From assembly GCF_002873455.1 (NCBI RefSeq), contig NZ_MCUN01000013.1, positions 186,001 through 250,000 of the forward strand: 64,000 nucleotides of DNA, written 5' to 3'. Positions 18,990-28,333 of the stretch are shown here, in pieces; within the stretch, counting starts at the first letter, position 1, and each line of letters begins with the position of its first letter. Made by a program: the position numbers and the translations under genes. The notes beneath the pieces were generated by a model. That model was given only the letters and a program-made list of their open reading frames with translations. It was not told the origin of the DNA and ran no database searches. The stretch comes from Vibrio splendidus. Lineage in GTDB: Bacteria > Pseudomonadota > Gammaproteobacteria > Enterobacterales > Vibrionaceae.

Positions 18990-19157
18990 TTATTGAAAAG
19001 GCATGTCTGAAAGGTGAGAAAGGATTTCCATTCGTTCTTCTTCTGACATCGAATGCCAATCACGCGGGCTCTCTTCAGGGTCATGTTTAGCCCCAATGGA
19101 TTTTCGTTCCAGAGCTTTGACCGGTTCTTTTTTGAGTTTTGCGTTCTTTTTATTCAT
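18990..19157 (-). CDS. Small charged protein (55 aa), unknown
   Basis: A short minus-strand gene. ATG at 19157 is preceded by AAGGAG ten bases away. The 55 residues are highly charged: a Lys-rich start (MNKKNAKLKKEP), then ARK-like basic and PEESPRDWHSMSEEERMEIL, ending SHLSDMPFQ. The 'W-x-x-M-S/T-x-x-E-R' motif recalls the DUF1289-like neighbour's 'WMSMTPSEQ'. No membrane segment. It lies just before the DUF1289 gene in the same direction with about 110 bases between. I do not recognise the family. Confidence 0.6.
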   Translation of the reverse strand: MNKKNAKLKKEPVKALERKSIGAKHDPEESPRDWHSMSEEERMEILSHLSDMPFQ

Positions 19158-19266
19158 ACCAACATCACTCCTTCTGGTACAAAGGTACCTACCTTAATAT
19201 TACACCCCAACCATTATGTAAAGTAATAGTTACCTCGGAGTTAAATAAAATCTTGATGCTTCCTCA

Positions 19267-19530
19267 TTAACCGAAAAGATCTCTTTGAGGGCTTGTATTT
19301 CCCTCTTCGTCGACCGACTTACCAACCAAGTTTTTTTGCTTCATTACTTTTCTTCTGTAACGCTGACGACAAAGCTTAATCACGTGCAATTGTTCTGACG
19401 GAGTCATCGACATCCAATTAAAACGCTCTTCTCTTTTGCGCATACACCCATTGCAATAGCCTTTATCATCACTTGAGCAAACCCCGACGCAAGGGCTTGG
19501 GACTTGGAAAAACTCTAACTGCTCCACCAT
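19267..19530 (-). CDS. DUF1289 family Cys-rich protein
   Basis: 87 residues. The N-terminal core reads 'PSPCVGVCSSDDKGYCNGCM' followed by RKREERFNW, then 'MSMTPSEQLHVIKLCRQR'. The four-Cys pattern CxxxCxxxxxxxCxGC is the DUF1289 signature and probably binds a metal. Function of the family is unknown. The ATG at 19530 lies only two bases after AAGGAGG, so GTG 19527 might be the real start. It precedes, with a gap of about 110 bases, the small charged protein. Confidence 0.88.
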   Translation of the reverse strand: MVEQLEFFQVPSPCVGVCSSDDKGYCNGCMRKREERFNWMSMTPSEQLHVIKLCRQRYRRKVMKQKNLVGKSVDEEGNTSPQRDLFG

Positions 19531-19718
19531 GCCTCCTTACACATTCAATATTGAGCTTACTAATTAAAAAATAAGCGATTAATTTGTCGCCTAGCTCATA
19601 AAACTCATACTAAACTATGACCTTATACTGACACATATAGTGTTTTGTAAACTATACTTTGAACCCATCAAGTTACACTTATTCGGTAACTTCGTTCTTT
19701 CCTTTGGAGCCTTATAAT

Positions 19719-20165
19719 ATGAAGTTTAGTTCAAAAAAATTACTAGCAGTAGCCGCTTTACCTATGATGCTAGCAGCATGTACAACAACAGGTGACAACG
19801 CGATGCAAGTAACACCAACCGATCTACAGCACCATAATTGGGAACTTGCTCAAATTGATGGCAAGGACATTGAGAAAAGCGAAGATCAAGCAGCTCCTCG
19901 TCTAGAGATCGGCGAAAAGATGACTGCAAACGGCATGGCTGGTTGTAACAACTTCTTCGGTCAAGGCGAGCTGAAAGACGGTCAATTCCGTATCAAGCAA
20001 ATGGGTATGACAATGAAAATGTGTCACGGTCCTGCGATGGAAATCGAACAATCGGTTTCTGCGACTTTAAGCGAGTGGAGCGACGTAACCCTAACAAACG
20101 ATACGCTAGTACTGAAAAATGATGTACACACGCTAACGTACACAATTCGTGACTGGGTAAACTAA
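19719..20165 (+). CDS. META/HslJ-domain lipoprotein
   Basis: 148 residues from ATG 19719; the frame opens upstream at 19659 but ATG 19719 has GGAG nine bases before it and starts a clean lipoprotein signal (MKFSSKKLLAVAALPMMLAA then Cys, lipobox LAAC). The mature part matches the META domain: 'HHNWELAQIDGKDI', 'MAGCNNFFGQ', 'MGMTMKMCHGPAMEIEQ'. HslJ-type proteins are outer-membrane-linked heat-shock or novobiocin-resistance proteins; the mechanism is unknown. It is monocistronic, with a good terminator behind it. Confidence 0.9.
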   Translation: MKFSSKKLLAVAALPMMLAACTTTGDNAMQVTPTDLQHHNWELAQIDGKDIEKSEDQAAPRLEIGEKMTANGMAGCNNFFGQGELKDGQFRIKQMGMTMKMCHGPAMEIEQSVSATLSEWSDVTLTNDTLVLKNDVHTLTYTIRDWVN

Positions 20166-20193
20166 TCCATCATCGAAACCAAATTTTGATTGA

Positions 20194-20216
20194 AGGAGCC
20201 TGATGGCTCCTTTTTT
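20194..20216 (+). terminator. Rho-independent terminator of the META gene
   Basis: AGGAGCC and GGCTCCT form a 7-bp stem with loop tgat, followed by seven T. Confidence 0.88.
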
Positions 20217-20548
20217 ATTATCAGCAGACCCTCACTACTTCTTCAAAATTGACACTCATCACCGACTTTTCGCACCAACCTCCAATAAACCTCAAAAATC
20301 TCTCATTTAAGTGCAATAAATTCACTGGCTCAGCGGTCTGTTGCTAGGATGGCAAAAGCCTAGAGTCTGTTAAGTTTTTTAGATGATTGCTTATCGAACA
20401 AAACTCAACCTCAAACTCCCTGCGTCTTCTCAAGTAATTGATTGAATTTACTGTTGAATTAGAATTTATTTCAGAAACAGATAGAATAACTGTTAGGGAG
20501 TTCGAAAATACAGTGCTCTTGCCCGTTCACTACCAAATGGAAAAGTTT
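20217..20548. other. Intergenic region upstream of ynjB
   Basis: About 330 bases. It contains the ynjBCDF promoter. I looked for a thiamine (TPP) riboswitch because the operon has been called a possible thiamine importer, but the conserved CUGAGA and ACCUGAU boxes are absent. A short CTAG...CTAG inverted repeat (near 20345-20365) is too weak to call. An upstream in-frame extension of ynjB (from 20438) has no ribosome-binding site. Confidence 0.5.
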
Positions 20549-21715
20549 ATGAACAAGATAGTAAGTACGTTAGGAATCATGGCAACCGTTGCATACAGCG
20601 CAACCATTTATGCTGATGAAACAACATCAACCGACAGCTGGAACCAAATAGAACAGCAGGCAGAGGGAGAAACTGTCTACTTTCACGCTTGGGGCGGAAG
20701 CCAAGAAATCAATCGTTACCTACAGTGGGCAGGCAAAAAATTACAAAGTGACTTTGGTGTTACGTTAAAGCATGTGAAAGTAACCGACATTGCGGAAACG
20801 ACTACTCGACTACTTGCTGAAAAAGCGGCAGGAAAGAACAGCGAAGGCAGCGTCGATATTGTCTGGATCAATGGCGAGAACTTCCGTTCGATGAAAGACA
20901 ACGCTCTATTGTTCGGTCCATTTACGGAATCACTTCCAAATTGGCAGTATGTCGATAAGTCTCTGCCTATTGATGTCGATTTCTCCGAGCCGACAGAAGG
21001 TTTAGAGGCTCCGTGGGGCGTTGGGCAACTTGTGTTCATCCACGACCAAGAAACGCTACACAATCCGCCACAATCATTTTCAGAGATGTTGAACTACGCT
21101 CAGGCTTTTCCAAATCGCTTAAGCTACCCTCGCCCACCAGAATTTCATGGTACGAGCTTCATTAAGTCTTTACTGATCGAACTAACAGACAATAACCCTG
21201 CACTGGCTCAGCCGGTTTCAGAAGATACCTTCCAAGCAGTAACCACGCCACTGTGGGCTTACTTAGATAAATTTCATAAAGTGGCATGGCGAGGCGGAAA
21301 GCAATTTCCTGCAGGTACATCTGAAAGCATTCAACTTCTGGATGACGGACAGCTCGATCTTGCGATTACGTTCAACCCAAACTCTGTTTATTCAGCACAA
21401 GCAAGTGGTCGCCTAGCCGAAACCACCAAGGCTTATGCGCTAGAAAGCGGTGCTTTATCTAATATTCACTTCCTGGCTATTCCTTGGAATGCTAATGCAA
21501 CCGCAGGTGCTCAAGTGACCATCAACTTCTTACTGAGCCCAGAGGCACAGTCTCGCAAAGGTGACCTCAATGTTTGGGGTGATCCTTCAGTGTTAAGCAG
21601 CAAGTACCTAACTGGCAGTGCTAAAAACACCCAGCAATTTAAATCAGTTGATGAACCACATCCTAGCTGGCAAAACGCGCTCGAGAAAGAGTGGCTTAAG
21701 CGATACGGTAACTAA
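20549..21715 (+). CDS. ynjB: ABC importer periplasmic binding protein, YnjB-like
   Basis: 388 residues from ATG 20549 (ATG 20537 is also possible). Signal peptide MNKIVSTLGIMATVAYSATI with cleavage near YA-DE. The mature protein has the type-2 periplasmic-binding pattern (VYFHAWGGSQEINRYLQW, 'DIVWINGENFRSMKDN', 'LAITFNPN') of the YnjB branch related to thiamine/iron/polyamine binders. It is the first of a tight four-gene operon ynjB-ynjC-ynjD-ynjF in the order of E. coli ynj genes. The substrate of YnjBCD is not established; thiamine has been suggested by homology. Confidence 0.86.
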   Translation: MNKIVSTLGIMATVAYSATIYADETTSTDSWNQIEQQAEGETVYFHAWGGSQEINRYLQWAGKKLQSDFGVTLKHVKVTDIAETTTRLLAEKAAGKNSEGSVDIVWINGENFRSMKDNALLFGPFTESLPNWQYVDKSLPIDVDFSEPTEGLEAPWGVGQLVFIHDQETLHNPPQSFSEMLNYAQAFPNRLSYPRPPEFHGTSFIKSLLIELTDNNPALAQPVSEDTFQAVTTPLWAYLDKFHKVAWRGGKQFPAGTSESIQLLDDGQLDLAITFNPNSVYSAQASGRLAETTKAYALESGALSNIHFLAIPWNANATAGAQVTINFLLSPEAQSRKGDLNVWGDPSVLSSKYLTGSAKNTQQFKSVDEPHPSWQNALEKEWLKRYGN

Positions 21716-21720
21716 CCTTC

Positions 21721-23421
21721 ATGCTACGCGCTCTATATTTTGTTGTTATAGTTGTGTGCATTATCCCAACCATTCCTGGGGTAGCGGGAGTAGTGGCTTC
21801 GTCACTGAGTTTCATCCCGCCCCTAGGTTTAGAGGAGCCAACACTCAACGGTTTTAGCCAAGTATTTCAATGGGAAGGTGCTTGGCACTCTATTAGCTTG
21901 AGCCTAGGATCAGCGATAGCAAGCAGCTACATAGCCTGCTTCCTGACCTTTTGTATTCTCCAGGCTTCTTGGGGAAACAAGTTTTGGAGAAAGATTGAGC
22001 TAACGCTTTCGCCAATGCTTGCCATTCCACATGTTGCTTTCGCTATCGGCTTTGCTTTTCTGTTTAGTCCGACAGGGCTTGGCGCAAGAGCAGTACATCA
22101 CTTGATCGGCGAATCGGCTACAAGCTCTGAGTTGGCTCTGTTGGTCAAAGACCCATACGCGTTTGGCCTCATCCTCATGTTGGCACTCAAAGAAGTTCCT
22201 TTCTTGTTGCTGATGAGCATTTCGATACTTCAACAAATCGATGTAGAACGTATTACCAAGGTGAGTGCATCGCTCGGTTACAGTCGCACTCAGATCTGGT
22301 GGAAGTGTATTTTCCCACAATGGTTTACTAAGCTTCGCTTCCCAATGCTGGCTGTACTCGCCTACAGCGTATCAGTTGTCGACATCGCGCTCATCATTGG
22401 CCCAACCAACCCGCCGACTTTTGCCGTTTTAGTGTGGCAATGGTTCAACGATCCTGACCTTAACCTATTACCACGAGCTGCTGCTGGTGCTATTGTTTTA
22501 TTTGGCTTGGCTTCGTTGATCATCGCCTTAGCGCGTTTAATAGAGCGGGCTGTGCTTAAGTACTTTAGAGCTTGGCAATATTCAGGCAGAACAGGCGTAA
22601 ACCTACCGGGGAAAACGATATTTACGCTTCTGGCTGCACTATCTTTGATGATCATTCCGTTAATGGGAATTTGGAGTTTTGCTCAGCGTTGGCGCTTTCC
22701 TGATTTGCTTCCTAGTCGCTACAGTATGCGCTTCTGGGAATTCGAATGGGATGGCATCATGAGCACCGTTGGACAAAGTTTATGGATTGGTCTGATTGCT
22801 GCCTCAATCGCTTTATTACTTGCGCTCGTTGCGCATGAGTACCGAATTAAATACAAGTGGCAAGTTCCAGGCTTTGTTATCGCCATTCCAATGTTGATAC
22901 CTCAACTGTCGGTATTGTTCGGCATGCAAATCACTACTCTATACATTGGCAGCAGTGCCTATGAGCTGTGGGTTATTTGGGCGCATGTTTTCTTCGCCTT
23001 TCCTTTTGTGTATCTGTCTTTGGACGGCCCATGGAAAAGCTTCAATGATGGACTGATAAAAGCTTCACTGAGCTTAGGCAAATCGCCATTTCAAAGTTGG
23101 TATTCAATCAAACTCCCGATATTACTCCCTGCGGTCGCTTTTGCTTGGGCGGTTGGGATCAGTGTGAGTTTGGCTCAGTATTTACCAACATTAATGCTCG
23201 GTGCGGGTCGCATTAGTACTATCACCACAGAAGCCGTCGCGCTTACCAGTGGCTTCGACCGCAGGGTAACCGCAATTTATGCAATTTGGCAGGCTTTGTT
23301 GCCTCTGTTCTTTTTCTCTTTAGCGATATTGGTCAGCCGACTTCAACTCAGATATCGCCGTCTTACTTTTAAAGGTTTTCTAACTAATGAGTCTGCACCT
23401 CAACGACCTCGCCATTCATAA
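21721..23421 (+). CDS. ynjC: ABC importer permease, fused double domain, YnjC-like
   Basis: 566 residues with about twelve membrane helices in two halves, each carrying an ABC-permease EAA loop (residues about 170-200 'VERITKVSASLGYSRTQIWW' and about 440-460 'LIKASLSLGKSPFQSW'). The double-length single-chain permease matches E. coli YnjC. It starts 5 bases after ynjB stops and overlaps ynjD by 35 bases, so the genes are translationally coupled. It forms the inner-membrane channel of the YnjBCD importer. Confidence 0.88.
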   Translation: MLRALYFVVIVVCIIPTIPGVAGVVASSLSFIPPLGLEEPTLNGFSQVFQWEGAWHSISLSLGSAIASSYIACFLTFCILQASWGNKFWRKIELTLSPMLAIPHVAFAIGFAFLFSPTGLGARAVHHLIGESATSSELALLVKDPYAFGLILMLALKEVPFLLLMSISILQQIDVERITKVSASLGYSRTQIWWKCIFPQWFTKLRFPMLAVLAYSVSVVDIALIIGPTNPPTFAVLVWQWFNDPDLNLLPRAAAGAIVLFGLASLIIALARLIERAVLKYFRAWQYSGRTGVNLPGKTIFTLLAALSLMIIPLMGIWSFAQRWRFPDLLPSRYSMRFWEFEWDGIMSTVGQSLWIGLIAASIALLLALVAHEYRIKYKWQVPGFVIAIPMLIPQLSVLFGMQITTLYIGSSAYELWVIWAHVFFAFPFVYLSLDGPWKSFNDGLIKASLSLGKSPFQSWYSIKLPILLPAVAFAWAVGISVSLAQYLPTLMLGAGRISTITTEAVALTSGFDRRVTAIYAIWQALLPLFFFSLAILVSRLQLRYRRLTFKGFLTNESAPQRPRHS

Positions 23422-24037
23422 AAATGGTGGTGAATCGCTGTTTTCAGCGCTAAATGTAACATTAGAATCAGGCCAAGTATTGGCTTTGATGGGCCCAAGC
23501 GGCTGTGGAAAATCGACTTTGTTAGACGCCATAGCTGGTCACCTAAATGATGAGTTTTCATACTCTGGTACCGTTATGTTGAACGATATTCAGCTGGATG
23601 ACCTCCCTTCACATCAACGTGAAGTCGGTATTCTTTTTCAAGACGACTTGTTGTTTCCACACCTAAAAGTGTGGGAGAACTTGGCCTTTTCGCTACCTAA
23701 CTCTGTTAAGGGTTCAGATCGCCAACAACAAGCAATGAAAGCGTTAAAAGACATTGAACTGACCCGCTTGGCTGATTCGTTTCCCGATCAAATATCTGGC
23801 GGCCAGCGAGCGAGAATTAGTTTAACTCGTATGCTATTGGCGAAACCGAAATTGGCGTTGCTTGATGAACCGTTCAGTAAGCTCGACCAAGAACTCAGAG
23901 CCCAGTTTCGCGACTGGGTATTTGAACAACTCACTAAAGCGAATATTCCGACACTAATGGTGACGCACGATCAAGCCGATGTGCCTCAAGGTGCAAAAGT
24001 TCTGTCTTGGCCATGGGGAAGTAACCATGCTAGATAA
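23387..24037 (+). CDS. ynjD: ABC importer ATP-binding protein, YnjD-like
   Basis: 216 residues. Walker A GPSGCGKST, signature ISGGQRARISLTRML, Walker B LALLDEPFSKLDQ and the switch His (MVTHDQ) are all intact. The length is short (typical importers have about 240 or more) with no C-terminal regulatory extension, as in E. coli YnjD. Overlaps with ynjC (35 bases) and the phosphatidyltransferase gene (11 bases) show tight coupling. It powers the YnjC channel. Confidence 0.9.
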   Translation: MSLHLNDLAIHKNGGESLFSALNVTLESGQVLALMGPSGCGKSTLLDAIAGHLNDEFSYSGTVMLNDIQLDDLPSHQREVGILFQDDLLFPHLKVWENLAFSLPNSVKGSDRQQQAMKALKDIELTRLADSFPDQISGGQRARISLTRMLLAKPKLALLDEPFSKLDQELRAQFRDWVFEQLTKANIPTLMVTHDQADVPQGAKVLSWPWGSNHAR

Positions 24038-24644
24038 GTACTCTATTAAGGTCATCAAATGGCCGCTAAATCAATCCGCCAAACTACTTAATAGATTCGG
24101 CGTCACTGCCAATCAAACCACCCTGTTTGGCTTTCTGGTAGGATTTTTAGCGTTTCCAGCATTGGCATTTCAACAATACGATTGGGCGTTAGGCTTCATT
24201 GTGTTTAACAGAGTATGTGATGGGCTTGATGGGGCGTTGGCTCGAATCCAAGGCATTAGTGATGCGGGCGGTTTCCTCGATATCAGCCTAGATTTCCTTT
24301 TCTATTCGTTAATCCCTTTTGGGTTTGTTATCGCAAACCCAGAACATAACGCCATTGCCGGTGCATTTTTGATTTTCTCTTTTATCGGCACTGGTAGCAG
24401 CTTTTTAGCGTTTGCAGTTATGGCCGGCAAGCGAGGCATTGAGAATCCAGTTTATAAACATAAGTCTTTGTACTACATGTCGGGGTTAACCGAAGGTACA
24501 GAAACCATCGCCTGTTTTATTGTGTTTTGTATTTTTCCTCAGCACTTTGCCGTTATTGCCTATACCTTTGGCGCAGCGTGTTGGTTAACTACGTTCATGC
24601 GTATTTATTTTGGATTCCAAACTCTCAAGAATCAAACCAGCTAG
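24027..24644 (+). CDS. ynjF: CDP-alcohol phosphatidyltransferase, YnjF-like
   Basis: 205 residues from ATG 24027, preceded by a GGGGAAG site inside ynjD. The CDP-alcohol phosphotransferase motif D-G-x2-A-R-x8-G-x3-D-x3-D is seen as 'CDGLDGALARIQGISDAGGF' followed by LDISLD, with all catalytic Asp residues in place. About six membrane helices. E. coli has the same gene (ynjF) in the ynj cluster. The enzyme would join a CDP-activated lipid with an alcohol (or similar). Why it belongs with an ABC importer is unknown; the importer may supply the alcohol. A perfect bidirectional terminator follows. Confidence 0.88.
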   Translation: MLDKYSIKVIKWPLNQSAKLLNRFGVTANQTTLFGFLVGFLAFPALAFQQYDWALGFIVFNRVCDGLDGALARIQGISDAGGFLDISLDFLFYSLIPFGFVIANPEHNAIAGAFLIFSFIGTGSSFLAFAVMAGKRGIENPVYKHKSLYYMSGLTEGTETIACFIVFCIFPQHFAVIAYTFGAACWLTTFMRIYFGFQTLKNQTS

Positions 24645-24670
24645 TGCGAATGTCTGCATTCTTCATAAAC

Positions 24671-24700
24671 AAAAACGCCGCTCATATGAGCGGCGTTTTT
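24671..24700. terminator. Bidirectional terminator
   Basis: A perfect 30-base palindrome: AAAAACGCCGCTCAT and its complement. It separates the convergent ynj operon and the methyltransferase gene. Confidence 0.92.
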
Positions 24701-24719
24701 AGCTGATTCTGAAATTCAA

Positions 24720-25685
24720 TTAAGCGTCGGCAGAGGCTTTAATTTGAAATCTCAGCACCTTCAGACTTGAATCAAGGTCGACATCGACAAACTCAGGCGG
24801 GTTATCGAGGCGCTCGATAAACTCAACACTAGGAGCCTCTTCTGCCATCGTCTCAATCAAGAAGTTAGGTGATACAACTGGCGAGTTAACACAAGCAATC
24901 ACTTCACCGCCTTCAGTTAGAAGCTCAGGTAAGCGACGTAAGATCTTTTTGTAATCTTTGGTTAGTGCAAAACTGCCCTTTTGGAACGACGGCGGATCGA
25001 TGATAACCAAATCGTAAGGACCACCCTTTTTGATTTTCCCCCACGACTTAAAAATATCGTAGCCAAGGAAGTTAACCGAGCGCATGTCGTGATCATTCAA
25101 GCGGTGGTTATCTCGACCTTTATTCAGCGAGCCGCGAGACATATCCACATTCATGCATTGACGAGCACCACCAGCAATAGCCGCGACAGAGAAACCACAA
25201 GTGTATGCGAACAAGTTAAGGACGTTCTTGCCCTCAGCATTGTCTTGTACCCATTGACGACCATTACGCATATCGAGGAACAAGCCAAAGTTTTGATTGC
25301 GCCCAATGTCTAGTTGGTACTTTAAACCGTGCTCAACCACGACGGGTGAGTCATTGAGTTCACCCCATAAAACCTCTGACGGCGCACCATCGGCATAACG
25401 ATGTTGCAGAACAATACTTGTGCCCTGCTTTACTTGCCAGATATCTTTATTGGTGAGATCGACCAGTCCCGCTTTAAGAGATGATAAGAACTCGTCATCC
25501 ACTTCTTTGAATACGTTAATCAATAACTGCCCATCAACCCAATCACATGTTAGTTGATCTAGGCCTGGCCAAAACTTACCACGACCGTGAAAAATACGGC
25601 GTAGTTCATTCGGCACTTCATTAAGTTGCTGTTCAATATGACTAAAAAACAGAGGTAAAGCTGATGCTTCCATTATTTCACTCAC
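24720..25685 (-). CDS. Class I SAM-dependent methyltransferase (RlmI-like)
   Basis: 321 residues. An N-terminal ~120-residue region is followed by a Rossmann methyltransferase domain: LNLFAYTCGFSVAA (SAM loop), NVDMSRGSLN (acidic end of strand 2), and DLVIIDPPSFQKG, the catalytic-type (D/N)PPx motif of RNA/DNA methyltransferases. The architecture is near RlmI/RlmK-type rRNA methyltransferases but without the PUA domain pattern I would expect. Its start overlaps the upstream pseudouridine-synthase gene by 4 bases, which suggests a joint role in RNA modification. The target base is unknown. Confidence 0.86.
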   Translation of the reverse strand: MSEIMEASALPLFFSHIEQQLNEVPNELRRIFHGRGKFWPGLDQLTCDWVDGQLLINVFKEVDDEFLSSLKAGLVDLTNKDIWQVKQGTSIVLQHRYADGAPSEVLWGELNDSPVVVEHGLKYQLDIGRNQNFGLFLDMRNGRQWVQDNAEGKNVLNLFAYTCGFSVAAIAGGARQCMNVDMSRGSLNKGRDNHRLNDHDMRSVNFLGYDIFKSWGKIKKGGPYDLVIIDPPSFQKGSFALTKDYKKILRRLPELLTEGGEVIACVNSPVVSPNFLIETMAEEAPSVEFIERLDNPPEFVDVDLDSSLKVLRFQIKASADA

Positions 25686-26380
25686 TTAGTGTTTAGCTTT
25701 GGCCAAGTTAATGACCAAGGTTCAAGCCAACTATCTAAACCATTAGACACGGTTTCTTGATGCCACTTCTCACCTAAGGAATCAAGACTCCTTGGATCGC
25801 AGACATATTCATAAGCTTGAGATTGATAGGTAAATCGAATCGCGAAAGCATGCAGATAACCTCTGTCAGCTTCATTCGATGGATTATAAATAGGGTCACC
25901 AACAATAGCCGAACCAATCGACTTCATCGCAACACGAATCTGATGAGTTCTTCCCGTATAAGGTTTGCATAAAAGTAACCGCTCACCGGGTTCAGCCGTT
26001 GCAGATAAAAACTGCGTAATGGCAGGGTTTACTTTGGTCGCAAGTAACTTCCAACTAGAACGTCTTGAACGCTCCATATCACCTACAATTAGTCCTTGTT
26101 TTTTCTTTGGTTTTTTTGAACCAATCGCAAGGTAGTATTTCTCTACTTCTCGTCTTGCAAACAGTTGCGAAAGTTCACTCGCAGCCGCTGCATTTTTTGC
26201 TAGCAAAAGAATACCCGAGGTCATTTTATCTAGGCGATGCACAAGATATAACTTAGGCTCATTGATCGCGTTAGCAACTTCTTGAAGCAACATAGTGTCA
26301 CCATCGTCTTTGTGGACGCTGACGCCTGGACGTTTATTAATAAGTAAAAAATCAGAGTGATTCAGAAGAATGTCGAACAT
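25682..26380 (-). CDS. RluA-family pseudouridine synthase (TIGR01621-like)
   Basis: 232 residues. The catalytic motif HRLDKMTSGILLLAKN contains the invariant Asp (about residue 50). 'KPYTGRTHQIRVAMKS' is the conserved C-terminal RTHQIR motif. There is no S4 domain; the protein begins directly in the catalytic fold, as in TruC and the TIGR01621 branch. It converts a uridine in rRNA or tRNA to pseudouridine; which one cannot be told. It is coupled to a methyltransferase gene by a 4-base overlap. Confidence 0.9.
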   Translation of the reverse strand: MFDILLNHSDFLLINKRPGVSVHKDDGDTMLLQEVANAINEPKLYLVHRLDKMTSGILLLAKNAAAASELSQLFARREVEKYYLAIGSKKPKKKQGLIVGDMERSRRSSWKLLATKVNPAITQFLSATAEPGERLLLCKPYTGRTHQIRVAMKSIGSAIVGDPIYNPSNEADRGYLHAFAIRFTYQSQAYEYVCDPRSLDSLGEKWHQETVSNGLDSWLEPWSLTWPKLNTK

Positions 26381-26447
26381 TTAAAGGCTAGCTCCATTGT
26401 AGAACGTGGAGTATACCGTGTCTGAACCCAGATTCCAGTTACGAGAA

Positions 26448-26484
26448 AGCCCAATCAACTCAATAAATATTGAATCATTGGGCT
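26448..26484 (-). terminator. Probable terminator of the chemoreceptor gene
   Basis: AGCCCAAT pairs with ATTGGGCT, with an additional inner CAATA/TATTG pairing. On the minus strand only a short TTTC follows, so it is a weak terminator. Confidence 0.55.
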
Positions 26485-26546
26485 CATCTTTTATCTGGCT
26501 GCTTTCTGTGCTGGATATTTAATCCCTAACCAACACGCATTAAGCG

Positions 26547-28163
26547 CTAAGCGAGTTTGAATTTACCGACAAGCGCTTCAAGCTCGGCAACCTTAGCATT
26601 AAGGCCTGATGTATTTTCAGAACTACGAGTCGCCAATTGTAAGGATTGCTCTGAGATGTCACTGATCGCCGTAATATCCGCTGCAATTTCTTTGGTTACA
26701 GCCGTCTGTTCTTCTGCTGCTGTGGCAATGGAATTTACCATGCTTTGCACGTTAGCTGCGCCACTCACAATAGCTTCGAGTGCAGATACCGCACCAGAGC
26801 TTTGCTCTACGCCAATCTCAACTAAACGACAGTTATCTTGGGTATAAGTAACCGCTTCTTGAGTACCAGATTGAATGGACTGGATGATCCCTGATACTTC
26901 TTGCGTCGCTTTTGTGGTTCTCTCTGCTAGTGCTCGTACTTCATCAGCAACCACTGCGAATCCACGTCCAAATTCGCCCGCTCGTGCCGCTTCAATCGCA
27001 GCATTCAACGCCAATAGGTTTGTCTGCCCTGCGATATCCTCAATCACCTTAATGACGCTGCCAATCTGCTCACCATGTGAACCTAGCGCGTTCATTTGCA
27101 CAGACATATCACTCATTTGAGTCGACACTTGTTGAATACTCGCGACCATTTCAACAATCACATTACGGCCATCTTCTGCTGAAGACTCAGAACGTCGCGC
27201 TTCTTCATAAGTTGAAGTGCCCTGCTGCGCCACTTCCGAAATGGTCAAGCTGAGCTCTTCCGCTGCAGTTGCAATCAGATTCGCTTTATCCGCTTGTGCC
27301 GATGCACCAGAAACGATGTCATGACTAATCGACGACAGTTCGCCGGTAACCGATTGAACTTGGTTGGTTACTGAAGAGATAGAACCTAATAGATCGACCA
27401 ATGATTTCTGCATCTGATTGATCGACGTAGCAAGATCCGCCAGTTCATCACCGGAATCATCAACGATATCCCCAGCCGTTAGGTCACCATTTGCTACGCG
27501 TCGCGCAACTTGTTCAACACGAGTTAGACGGTTGGTGATAGAACTCGACAATACATACGCAATCACACCACCAAATACGATCGCAATGGCAGACAACACC
27601 ATGATGGTACGTTCAATAGTGGTAAACGACTCGGTTAAAACAAGCAGCGATTGCTCTGTATCAGCACGCTCACTTGCCGATGCTTGATCCAGTAATTTTT
27701 CAACTGGGATTAGGTTGCTCTCATACAAAGAACGAAGCTGCTGGATATTCGATAACAGCGCAGACTCATCGTTGATCTTAGGTACAAGTTTCGATTCAAA
27801 CTCTTGAGTGAAGCGTCCCATTAACTCTTCGATTCGCTGAACACGACGGTGATCTTCTGATCCTCGGCTCTCCAAGCGTTTTGCTTGTTCAATTGCTTGA
27901 GCAAATTCGTTCTTGTTCGTTCGATAATCATTGAGTGCATTATCTACTTGGGCGATTGCACCCAATGCATCTCGATAAACATCCCCAGCTTCATCAATTA
28001 ACAATAGGTAGGTGACCGTCCCTGGGACATCATCCAAACGGATCTCATCAGCACTTTTATGGGCATTGATGACCTCAATCCATACGATACCCACCAACAT
28101 CACTAGTACGGCTAATATAGAGCCAAAACCAGCATACAACTTTTTCCTAACTGACAATTTCAC
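26547..28163 (-). CDS. Methyl-accepting chemotaxis protein
   Basis: 538 residues, GTG start. Membrane helix 1 (about residues 11-30), a ~155-residue helical periplasmic sensor, helix 2 (about 185-207), a HAMP domain (about 208-262) and a long cytoplasmic coiled coil. The kinase-binding tip reads [20 protein letters not shown] then [20 protein letters not shown], highly conserved in MCPs. No C-terminal CheR-binding pentapeptide is visible. The four-helix-like sensor domain gives no clue to the ligand. Monocistronic. Confidence 0.94.
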   Translation of the reverse strand: MKLSVRKKLYAGFGSILAVLVMLVGIVWIEVINAHKSADEIRLDDVPGTVTYLLLIDEAGDVYRDALGAIAQVDNALNDYRTNKNEFAQAIEQAKRLESRGSEDHRRVQRIEELMGRFTQEFESKLVPKINDESALLSNIQQLRSLYESNLIPVEKLLDQASASERADTEQSLLVLTESFTTIERTIMVLSAIAIVFGGVIAYVLSSSITNRLTRVEQVARRVANGDLTAGDIVDDSGDELADLATSINQMQKSLVDLLGSISSVTNQVQSVTGELSSISHDIVSGASAQADKANLIATAAEELSLTISEVAQQGTSTYEEARRSESSAEDGRNVIVEMVASIQQVSTQMSDMSVQMNALGSHGEQIGSVIKVIEDIAGQTNLLALNAAIEAARAGEFGRGFAVVADEVRALAERTTKATQEVSGIIQSIQSGTQEAVTYTQDNCRLVEIGVEQSSGAVSALEAIVSGAANVQSMVNSIATAAEEQTAVTKEIAADITAISDISEQSLQLATRSSENTSGLNAKVAELEALVGKFKLA

Positions 28164-28274
28164 ACAACACCTACTTAAATAAAATACAGCTCAATCAGCT
28201 ATCACTTGCTTTATATCGGCTACCAGACTGATAACTTTACTGTTTATTTTTCTTAGATAATTAAGTTTTATGCA

Positions 28275-28306
28275 TAAAAAAAACGGGAGCCTAAGGGCTC
28301 CCGTTT
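28275..28306 (-). terminator. Terminator of the sodium symporter gene
   Basis: AAACGGGAGCC pairs with GGCTCCCGTTT around a 4-base loop, followed on the minus strand by a T-run. Confidence 0.9.
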
Positions 28307-28333
28307 CTTAACTTACTTTAACTCGCGATTGTA

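Noticed and set aside
20217..20548. Possible TPP riboswitch before ynjB
   Set aside because: The conserved CUGAGA and ACCUGAU segments are not present.
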